A program made the position numbers and the translations under genes. From NCBI GenBank assembly GCA_016840125.1, contig JAEOSY010000533.1, positions 1-60,074 on the forward strand: DNA of 60,074 bases, written 5' to 3'. The notes under the pieces were generated by a model that was not told the DNA's origin, did not search any database, and worked only from the letters and a program-made list of their open reading frames with translations. Source of the DNA: Candidatus Helarchaeota archaeon. Lineage in GTDB: Archaea; Asgardarchaeota; Lokiarchaeia; Helarchaeales; HEL-GB-A. Positions 53,760 through 60,074 of this stretch are shown piece by piece; the first letter of the stretch is position 1, and every line of letters begins with the position of its first letter.

Positions 53760-55215
53760 TTTTTGCCCTCCTGAGATCTTTGGTTTTTCCAATAACTAGT
53801 TCAGATGATGGACCCTTTTTACTAATGTTTTCAATGGGTAATTCAAGTTCTTCCGATAGTATTTTGAGAACTCGATTAGTACAGAATCCGCCATGACATC
53901 GTCCCATTCCTAATCTAGTTCTGAATTTTACCCCATCTAGCGTTCTAGCACCTAATGGACGATGAATCGCAGCTTTGACCTCCGCCTCAGAAACGTGTTC
54001 ACAACGACAAATTATATTACCATATTCTGGATTTTGGATAATTAATTGATGACGGGTTTCATTTGACGAAGTTGCGAATCGAGGAGGTATTTCCCGAATG
54101 GGATTGAAATCTGGATTAGGTAACAATTCCATTCCAATCTCTTTGAGGATCTCAATGACTCTTTCAGCGATCGCTAGTGAAGCAGAGAGACCAGGGGATT
54201 GAATTCCGGCAACATTTACAAAGCCATCAACTTTTGTAGGTTCAATAATGAAATCATTAGTACTTGAAACCGCACGCAACCCTGCATACGTTACAATTGC
54301 TTGGTTTATTGGGAGCTCAGGGATTAATTTCCGCCCTCCTTCAATAATTTCAAGAAATCCTTCAGTAGTTGTGGATTTTTCATCTTTATCCTCAATATTT
54401 TGAGCATTGGGACCGAGAAATATATGCTTTTCGTAGGTTGGGGAAACAACGATACCTTTACTGATGGGGGTGGGAACTGGAAATAACACCCTATTCAACT
54501 CAATGCATTTCTTATCTAATAGTATATATTCACCCTTTCTGGGAGTAATATTAAAATAATCCAATCCAACCATACGGGAAACACTATCAGCATAAACACC
54601 TGTTGCATTTATAATTATGTTCGCCTTAATTTCGCCGGAGGGAGTTTGGATGGATTTATAGTTCTTTTTTATATCGATAGCTAGTACTTCTGAATTGAAG
54701 ACAAATTGAACGTTATTGGTATAAGCATTCTCTGCTAATCCAATAGTGAGGTCATATGGCGAGACAATCCCACCCGTGGGGGCAAAAAGAACCTCTGTAA
54801 CCTCATCAGAAAGAGAGGGTTCCATTTTTTTAATTCTGTTCTTATCAGTGATAATCTCTACGTTGGGGATTTCGTTTTTCTTTCCTTGTTGGTAGAGTTT
54901 TTCTAATAAGCTAGTATCATCATCAGCAACTGCTACTACAAAGGTTCCATTTCGCTCAAAAGGCACCTTTAACTCCTGACAAACTTGATCGAAGAGGGGA
55001 TTTCCAAGAGCATTAAATTTTGCCTTGAGAGTCCCTGGTTTGGCAGCGTATCCTGCGTGAATTATTCCTGAATTCGCTTTGCTCGTTCCCGAGCATACAT
55101 CAGCTGCCTTCTCTACGACTACCGTCGTTATTTGATATTTTGCTAGTTGCCGGGCGATGGCGGAACCAATTACACCCGCACCGATGACACAACAGTCAAA
55201 GATCGTATCAACCAT
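53746..55215 (-). CDS. glpA: Anaerobic glycerol-3-phosphate dehydrogenase-like subunit A
   Basis: A 489-residue FAD enzyme that would oxidise glycerol 3-phosphate to dihydroxyacetone phosphate. FAD site CCVIGAGVIGSAIARQL, then a KANSGIIHAGY substrate region, and at the C-terminus a BFD-like [2Fe-2S] domain (CRCEHVSEAEV and GRCHGGFC). This length and C-terminal domain fit GlpA rather than aerobic GlpD. It heads an operon with the GlpB-like flavoprotein and DUF1667 protein. In archaea it may feed polar lipid glycerol back to metabolism. The stereochemistry of the substrate (sn-1 or sn-3) is not resolvable here. Confidence 0.83.
   Translation of the reverse strand: MVDTIFDCCVIGAGVIGSAIARQLAKYQITTVVVEKAADVCSGTSKANSGIIHAGYAAKPGTLKAKFNALGNPLFDQVCQELKVPFERNGTFVVAVADDDTSLLEKLYQQGKKNEIPNVEIITDKNRIKKMEPSLSDEVTEVLFAPTGGIVSPYDLTIGLAENAYTNNVQFVFNSEVLAIDIKKNYKSIQTPSGEIKANIIINATGVYADSVSRMVGLDYFNITPRKGEYILLDKKCIELNRVLFPVPTPISKGIVVSPTYEKHIFLGPNAQNIEDKDEKSTTTEGFLEIIEGGRKLIPELPINQAIVTYAGLRAVSSTNDFIIEPTKVDGFVNVAGIQSPGLSASLAIAERVIEILKEIGMELLPNPDFNPIREIPPRFATSSNETRHQLIIQNPEYGNIICRCEHVSEAEVKAAIHRPLGARTLDGVKFRTRLGMGRCHGGFCTNRVLKILSEELELPIENISKKGPSSELVIGKTKDLRRAKIEGN
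53765..53772 (-). promoter_or_regulatory. Strong Shine-Dalgarno site inside glpA fixing the GlpB-like start
   Basis: AGGAGGGC on the minus strand, inside the coding end of the glpA gene and five bases before the TTG at 53759. It supports translational coupling of the two genes. Confidence 0.65.
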
Positions 55216-55320
55216 TGCTCAACACTCTGTAACTTCTATGTAAATACAGGTTCAACTTCATTAGTGAAAAAAAATATAAATACCAATTGTCGCTTGGATG
55301 CAAATTTTATAGGGGGAGTT

Positions 55321-55716
55321 CTAAGCGAAAGATAATGAAAACCTAACTAAATCAAGAACTATGGCTCCCATAGCGACATAAAAAAAGAAGCTACCCATGG
55401 TATAGAGCCCTCCGCTGGCTAAAAAGAGTGCCCCTATAATGATTAATAAATAACCGAGCTCGAATCCAGAAAATCCTATGGGACTTAAGAGAAGAATATA
55501 TGCACAAAAAATTATGGTAAAACCAGTTCCATGGACATCTTTTCGGGAAAGCACTACAGCGACTATCACGATTAAACTTACTGCGATACTAAAACATGAA
55601 CCAAAAACATCTTCAATGGAGATAATTGATTCAACAATAATAAGAATACTCCCAATGATTGGAGCTAACCAAAGGTTTGCCATGATTTTTCCAAGAATCT
55701 TATCCATATTAACCAT
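55321..55716 (-). CDS. Small four-helix membrane protein
   Basis: A 131-residue protein with about four hydrophobic helices (for example LWLAPIIGSILIIVESIIS and TIIFCAYILLLSPIGF) and only short loops. No charged motif or family is recognised. The start is ATG 55716 after a GAGGTTTC SD; ATG 55707 is possible. It lies ten bases after the stop of the glycosidase gene (same strand), so the two are probably one message. Confidence 0.6.
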   Translation of the reverse strand: MVNMDKILGKIMANLWLAPIIGSILIIVESIISIEDVFGSCFSIAVSLIVIVAVVLSRKDVHGTGFTIIFCAYILLLSPIGFSGFELGYLLIIIGALFLASGGLYTMGSFFFYVAMGAIVLDLVRFSLSFA

Positions 55717-55726
55717 ACATGAAACC

Positions 55727-57991
55727 TCACTTCATTTTTAAGGAATATCGATTGTTAATAACAGTCTCTTCATATTCCAACGACAGGGTCAATTCATATG
55801 TTCCTTGTGCATCCTCCGGAAACTGATATTCAACATCCCCAAGAGTTTGGATTGAATCTTCTTCTATGGTTAAGTTGAAAGACCCGGAACTGACAACTAT
55901 TTTTTGATCATTAAGCATTCGCCACCAAATTTGGATCTTTGAAAACTGTTTATGCAAATCATTGACTACATATATTTTTGTTTTATACTTCTTGTTGGGC
56001 TTATAGTGTCGTTTGGGCCAATCAGCCATCACATATAAAGGCTCAAATGATAATTGTGTGGAATAATATGCTTTTTTAGGTGTTCGCCAATAATCCACGA
56101 TTGACCAGGTGATGCCGGGAAAGCAATCGTTAAAGAGAAACATTATTGTCCCCCCGTTTGGTTTGTAGCGATTGATTCGCCAGAGTTCATTGTAGAATTT
56201 TAACAAGTCTGCTTGATAATCTTGTGTTGCTTCAATTAGATCTTCAATTTTTTTATATTTGTCGAGGTTTAACCACCTTGCAAAAAATAGAGGTTGACAT
56301 CGGTGATTTTTCTTAAGTAAATCCCAATTTAATGGTGAGAGCGCATCTGGCTCAAGAAATTGCTGAAGGCTTTCTAGTTCAGGGAACGCTTGGGCACCGT
56401 ATTCCGTTATAAAACACGCCATTCTATTTAGCGGAAATCGCGTGTAGCAATATGCATCACGGTAATCTTTCCCCCAGTACCAGCCTTCATAGGTGTGTAG
56501 ATCAGTTCCCATTCGGAGAACTCCCATGATCCCAGAATTTGGGATGACGGGCACAGAATCATCTACTTCTAGAACCGCCTTAGCAAGCTCTTTATCCAAA
56601 ACATCTTTGTTTCTATTATATATGAATAGACTTGTCGGGATTAAGCCAAGTGCTAAGGTAATAAGGGTGAAGAGTCCCCAAAAGATCGCATTTCTAAAAA
56701 ATGGGTAATAATTATTCACAATAGATGCAACGAGATAACAACCTATTAAGCTAAGAACCATTATAATGATTGGTTTAAAGCTCATCCCGATAAATGGTTC
56801 ATTATGACAGCAATATACCCCTTGGGATGGAAAATTTTGAACTTTTCTTGCCATTCTTTTAATTTGCTCTTTGGCATTCTGTTTAATTTTCATATTATAC
56901 CCCCATTGTAGGGCAAAATCTTGCCACACAAGAATGCCTTTCTCAGCACACACCTCATGGAGTTCAATACGGTCAACATGGGCATGTACTCGTATCATAT
57001 TAAAATTTCCCTTAACCAAAAGTTCAACATCGCGCTCATAATCCTCTCTCGTAACGTTAGCGAGCCGATGGTCACACGGCGCATAGTTCGTTCCGCGAAT
57101 ATACATCCGCTTCTTATTCAGGGAAAATTCCCAGGTCCGTCCTTTGATCTCTCGTTTAAACTCACGAATGCCGAAGAGCTGCTCCTGCTCATCAGATGCC
57201 CTAGCTCCATCCTCAATCCCTATTTTCAGAAGATAGAGATATGGAAATCCATGCTCATGAGTCCACCATAAATGGGCATCGTCAATTGTTACTTCCTTGG
57301 CAAATTCATTTTCGCCCTTCTTTAAATGTTCATAGAAGTCTTCCTTTATCTCGGATCCTTGGAAATTCTTTGGCATAATTGAAATGTTGAATTTTTTCTC
57401 CCCCTCTCGTTCAGTAAAGACTTCAAATCGCAAGAATAAATTTGCGGTGTGTTCATCAATTATTTCCGATTTTATCTCGATATACTTTAGATAAGTAGGA
57501 CCGGTTTCAATTAAGCTGACATCGTTCCAAATACCCCCTGGATTAAATAATGGATCAGAGGCATCCCAATCCGAAAAAACCCCCGTGATCTGCTTTTTAT
57601 TCGATCGATCTGGTTCCTCCATGCATTCCACTTTAACACAGAGAAGATTTTCTTTATCGAGAATACTCGTGACATCAAAATCAAATGTATCAAAATACCC
57701 TTCATGATGGCCTAATTTCTCTTCATTAAGCCAGATGGTGCAATAATAAAATACCCCCTTGAATTGTAATCGAATGATTTTTAAGAATTGTTTCATTTTT
57801 TCTGAAGCTTCAAAGTTATATCGATACCAGAGTATTCCTTGATGGTCTGGAAAGCCTTCCTCTTGCCAATGTCCTGGCACCTTGATTGATTTCCAATCTG
57901 AATCGTCATAATCTATTTCGTAAAACCCCTCAGCTTCCCCAACATTCTCATTATCAGGCTTTGCCTTCCAAGTGCCATTTAGACTTATCAT
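55727..57991 (-). CDS. GH2-family glycoside hydrolase with transmembrane hairpin inside the catalytic barrel
   Basis: A 754-residue member of the beta-galactosidase/beta-mannosidase group. Order: jelly-roll sugar-binding domain (about 1-175), Ig-like domain (about 176-275), then the TIM barrel. The acid/base Glu lies in HNEPF (about 397) and the nucleophile Glu in TEYGAQ (about 530). Directly after HNEPF comes a stretch of about 55 residues with two membrane helices (a PIIIMVLSLIGCYLVASIV helix and a FWGLFTLITLALGLI helix), after which the expected LDKELAKAVLEVDDSVPVI sequence continues. The frame is intact across it, so no frameshift. There is no signal peptide. The substrate is unknown. Confidence 0.78.
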   Translation of the reverse strand: MISLNGTWKAKPDNENVGEAEGFYEIDYDDSDWKSIKVPGHWQEEGFPDHQGILWYRYNFEASEKMKQFLKIIRLQFKGVFYYCTIWLNEEKLGHHEGYFDTFDFDVTSILDKENLLCVKVECMEEPDRSNKKQITGVFSDWDASDPLFNPGGIWNDVSLIETGPTYLKYIEIKSEIIDEHTANLFLRFEVFTEREGEKKFNISIMPKNFQGSEIKEDFYEHLKKGENEFAKEVTIDDAHLWWTHEHGFPYLYLLKIGIEDGARASDEQEQLFGIREFKREIKGRTWEFSLNKKRMYIRGTNYAPCDHRLANVTREDYERDVELLVKGNFNMIRVHAHVDRIELHEVCAEKGILVWQDFALQWGYNMKIKQNAKEQIKRMARKVQNFPSQGVYCCHNEPFIGMSFKPIIIMVLSLIGCYLVASIVNNYYPFFRNAIFWGLFTLITLALGLIPTSLFIYNRNKDVLDKELAKAVLEVDDSVPVIPNSGIMGVLRMGTDLHTYEGWYWGKDYRDAYCYTRFPLNRMACFITEYGAQAFPELESLQQFLEPDALSPLNWDLLKKNHRCQPLFFARWLNLDKYKKIEDLIEATQDYQADLLKFYNELWRINRYKPNGGTIMFLFNDCFPGITWSIVDYWRTPKKAYYSTQLSFEPLYVMADWPKRHYKPNKKYKTKIYVVNDLHKQFSKIQIWWRMLNDQKIVVSSGSFNLTIEEDSIQTLGDVEYQFPEDAQGTYELTLSLEYEETVINNRYSLKMK

Positions 57992-58026
57992 TCCTTACTC
58001 ATCTCGCCAGATTTTTGTGGTTACAC

Positions 58027-59004
58027 CTAATCCAGCTTGCTTGTAATAGCCCTGGCTTGTAAGATTAAAACTCGCCCCTCTTCAATCGCCCACTCCACAT
58101 CCTGAGGGATCGAATTGAAGAAGTTCTCAATCTTCGTTCCATAATTTACAAGTTCTTGTATTTGGTTCGTAGTTAGACTGAGAACCTGTTGTTTTTCAAG
58201 GGGCGTATCCGCAAGAATAGTCCCACATGCCTTCGGATTATTAATACTCATTTTTAATTTGGAACCAATTCTCAATTTCACTATGTCCAGAGAATCTTTA
58301 TCAACTGTTATAGAGTCGGGTACGATTTGACCATCCGCAATGGTTTCGCCAAAACCCCATGTCGCATTTATCAGTGCTTGACTTCTGTCTTTAGTAAGAA
58401 CATTTGCGGTAAACATTACTCCTGCTATTTCTGCCTTTGCCATCCTTTGAATTACAACCCCCATACTTACAAGGTTGAGGGGAACCTTGACCATTTGCTG
58501 AATATACATTAATGCTCTTGCAGAATAAATCGATGCCCAACATCTTTTAATCGAATCAATTAAATCGTCTTCAGTTGATATACATAAGAAAGTATCCGCC
58601 TGTCCCGCAAAGGAGGTTTTTGCTAAATCCTCCACGTTTGCCGAAGAACGTACTGCGACTTCCAGCGGGTAAGATGTATTCGAACTTAAGTTATTAAATC
58701 TCCAAACTATTGGTTCTCTCATTTCAGAGGGAAATTCAGTTTCCATAATATATTTTTGGAGTTTTTGCGACGTGGGAATAAGTTCAGTGAGTTCTATTTC
58801 TTTATCTAAAGTTTCCCTAATTTCTTTTCGGAATGGACTATGATTGATAAACCTTTCAAAAGCAGAAGTGGAAAGAACAAATCCTTCTGGGATTGGGATC
58901 CCTGCCTGTACCATTGCACCGAGATGGGCAGCTTTACCACCAACCGCATGGATTGCGTCTTTTCCAAGATCTCCTAAGCCATATATTAATTTAATTTTAC
59001 TCAT
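58027..59004 (-). CDS. Stand-alone PEP/pyruvate-binding ATP-grasp domain (PEP-synthase N-terminal-like)
   Basis: A 325-residue protein equal to the N-terminal ATP-binding part of PEP synthase, pyruvate phosphate dikinase and rifampicin phosphotransferase. Motifs: GKAAHLGAMVQAGIPIPEGF, VAVRSSANVEDL then SFAGQADTFL, and EWAIEEGRVLILQARAIT at the end. The phosphohistidine domain is encoded by the preceding gene, which overlaps by eight bases. The pyruvate-binding barrel seen in full PEP synthase is absent from the pair, so the acceptor is unknown. It precedes the GH2 gene by 35 bases. Confidence 0.83.
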   Translation of the reverse strand: MSKIKLIYGLGDLGKDAIHAVGGKAAHLGAMVQAGIPIPEGFVLSTSAFERFINHSPFRKEIRETLDKEIELTELIPTSQKLQKYIMETEFPSEMREPIVWRFNNLSSNTSYPLEVAVRSSANVEDLAKTSFAGQADTFLCISTEDDLIDSIKRCWASIYSARALMYIQQMVKVPLNLVSMGVVIQRMAKAEIAGVMFTANVLTKDRSQALINATWGFGETIADGQIVPDSITVDKDSLDIVKLRIGSKLKMSINNPKACGTILADTPLEKQQVLSLTTNQIQELVNYGTKIENFFNSIPQDVEWAIEEGRVLILQARAITSKLD

Positions 59005-59419
59005 TTAGATATATTTCTCCGTTTTCCTCATCAGTACTAACAATCTTTCCAACTTTCCCACTCAGATTCCGAAAATTATCTATACTAAATCGTGAGGACA
59101 TGAACGCGGGTATCTCAAATTCACGGCTTACTATTGCTAGATGTGAGCCCTCGGACCCGGACGTGCAAACAACTCCCTTAATCTGCGATAATATAGGACC
59201 TAAAGTGGTTGTTCCACAATCTTCCACTATTACAATTTTATTATCCGCGCCTACTTCGAGCAGCTTTAATACATCTTCCACGGAATTTATAACTATAAAC
59301 TCACCTTCTGCGGTCTCCTTAGATGATACTGACAATCCTTTACCCACTTTCCTGAAACCCACAGAACTCACCAAAAAATTCGACAATTTCTTTCGACTGG
59401 TTCTCTTCAAATACAACAA
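58997..59419 (-). CDS. Stand-alone swivelling phosphohistidine (PEP-utiliser mobile) domain
   Basis: A 140-residue protein with a lead segment, then the mobile domain: GVVCTSGSEGSHLAIVSREF, where the His is the phosphate-carrying residue, and EIPAFMSSRF. It corresponds to the middle domain of PEP synthase and overlaps the ATP-grasp gene by eight bases (coupled translation). Together they would form a two-protein histidine phosphotransferase charged by ATP. Divergent from the HesB-like gene, with 56 bases between. Confidence 0.8.
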   Translation of the reverse strand: MLYLKRTSRKKLSNFLVSSVGFRKVGKGLSVSSKETAEGEFIVINSVEDVLKLLEVGADNKIVIVEDCGTTTLGPILSQIKGVVCTSGSEGSHLAIVSREFEIPAFMSSRFSIDNFRNLSGKVGKIVSTDEENGEIYLNE

Positions 59420-59475
59420 CTAAGAACCTTACTTTCTTTTAAAGATTTTTAAGATTTTAATTCGATATAACATTT

Positions 59476-59877
59476 ATGATAAATCTCACTGAAAAGGCTA
59501 AAGAAACTATAAGGGAAGAATTAGAATTTTACATTGAAGCTGAAGAGGAGAACTTAAAGATAGCTGATATGGCTCTTACCCTCTTTGTGCGAAAACAATC
59601 ATGTAGCCCGATGACTGAAGGTGGACATAAAGAAATTGGGGTTGGTATTGGCCCGATTCATAAATATGAGGAAGATCCCAATTATTCTAAACTTGAAGTC
59701 TTGGATGAAATAAACAATCTCTCTGTGTATATTGAAAAAGAAGCATTTGACATGTTGAAAGGTATAACAACTGTTGAAATTGATGCGCGTGGAGCATTGG
59801 AAAAAGAATTAGTCATTCGGGATGGCCCCGTAATCGATCTTGGCTCATGCAAAGTTACGTTTAAGCGCCCCAAATAG
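59476..59877 (+). CDS. HesB/IscA-like small protein
   Basis: A 133-residue protein. It opens with MINLTEKAKETIREEL, then a SCSP loop, and VYIEKEAFDMLKGITTVEID, an order reminiscent of A-type Fe-S scaffolds (HesB/IscA). The usual Cys triad (C near 40 and a CxC near the end) is not complete: one Cys lies in QSCSP and one near the end in GSCKV. So it is a divergent relative, and Fe-S binding is uncertain. A T-rich stretch follows. Confidence 0.5.
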   Translation: MINLTEKAKETIREELEFYIEAEEENLKIADMALTLFVRKQSCSPMTEGGHKEIGVGIGPIHKYEEDPNYSKLEVLDEINNLSVYIEKEAFDMLKGITTVEIDARGALEKELVIRDGPVIDLGSCKVTFKRPK

Positions 59878-59944
59878 AAAGTTTTACCGAAAAATTTCTT
59901 TTGTTAGAAAGAAAAATAACTCTGTTTATTATCTTAAATCATTC

Positions 59945-59952
59945 TTTTTTTT
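59945..59952 (+). terminator. T-tract after the HesB-like gene
   Basis: A run of eight T residues about 70 bases after the stop, on the coding strand, could end the transcript. Beyond it lies an AT-rich gap without visible gene. Confidence 0.35.
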
Positions 59953-60068
59953 GTTCCAAATTGAAATTCAAAAGATCAACGTGCGGAGAAGTGATCTAAT
60001 TACCTTTTTATGTAAAAAGTTCTTATTAAATAATTAATATTCGATTCGATTAGTGGGGATTTGCTAAA

Positions 60069-60074
60069 ATGGCG
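60069..60074 (+). CDS. Possible start of a further gene cut by the window end
   Basis: ATGGCG at the last six bases follows a GTGGGGAT element ten bases upstream that could be an SD. Only two codons are visible, so the product cannot be named. Confidence 0.2.

Noticed and set aside
58027..59419. A frameshifted, broken PEP synthase gene
   Set aside because: Both frames end and begin properly with an eight-base overlap, each domain is complete, and the third domain is absent downstream, so a natural split is more likely than a frameshift.

Overview
The window reads as an AT-rich archaeal chromosome segment, most likely from an Asgard-type archaeon. The evidence is a ribosomal protein eS25 gene, a Roadblock/LC7 protein with a zinc ribbon, a longin-like protein with a zinc ribbon, an eIF2B-alpha-like protein, an archaeal AMP phosphorylase, superoxide reductase, and archaeal TATA-like promoters beside Shine-Dalgarno-led genes with many TTG and GTG starts. 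No rRNA, tRNA, CRISPR array or insertion sequence was recognised, so the lineage cannot be fixed from this window alone.

Layout. 0-4.6 kb (+): an oxidation operon of a GlcD-like flavoprotein (cut by the window edge), a GlcF-like Fe-S protein fused to an SCP2-like domain, and an aldehyde dehydrogenase. 4.6-15.8 kb (-): a tightly coupled three-gene cassette of a 1914-residue SF1 helicase (coiled coil, OB-like fold, TPRs), a protein with two phospholipase-D nuclease motifs, and a CPSF73-like beta-CASP nuclease with zinc ribbon and S1 domain. Helicase plus PLD nuclease recalls Mokosh antiviral systems; the beta-CASP/S1 component is not part of Mokosh as I know it. This is the best candidate for an undescribed system. 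16-26.8 kb: SCP2-like protein, M28 membrane peptidase, three membrane proteins sharing one cytoplasmic C-terminal domain, a probable inositol module (IolG-like dehydrogenase, IolI-like isomerase, GPH-type transporter), and an orphan membrane protein.

26.8-36.5 kb: a pyruvate-kinase C-terminal-like protein divergent from AMP phosphorylase, a giant anchored surface protein, and a run of small informational or regulatory genes (HEAT, Lrp ligand domain, eS25, SWIM-like, winged helix). 36.5-43.5 kb: membrane alpha/beta hydrolase, bacterial-sized tRNA-guanine transglycosylase, site-2 protease, triple-PH membrane protein, nitronate monooxygenase-like enzyme. 43.5-47.4 kb (-): longin-like multi-domain protein, an unknown lysine-rich protein, the Roadblock protein and a PD-(D/E)XK nuclease.

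47.5-50.2 kb (-): redox and stress genes (rhodanese, thioredoxin, ferritin, superoxide reductase) with the eIF2B-like gene. 50.3-51.9 kb (-): a membrane-anchored winged-helix regulator with two exported proteins. 52.1-55.2 kb (-): a GlpA/GlpB-like/DUF1667 glycerol-3-phosphate dehydrogenase operon. 55.3-59.4 kb (-): a small membrane protein, a GH2 glycosidase with a membrane hairpin inserted in its catalytic domain, and a split PEP-synthase-like pair. A HesB-like small protein closes the window.

Together the metabolic genes suggest an anaerobe oxidising hydroxy acids, aldehydes, polyols and glycerol 3-phosphate, recycling nucleotides through AMP phosphorylase, and carrying oxygen detoxification. 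Domain positions come from reading translations; no database search was run.
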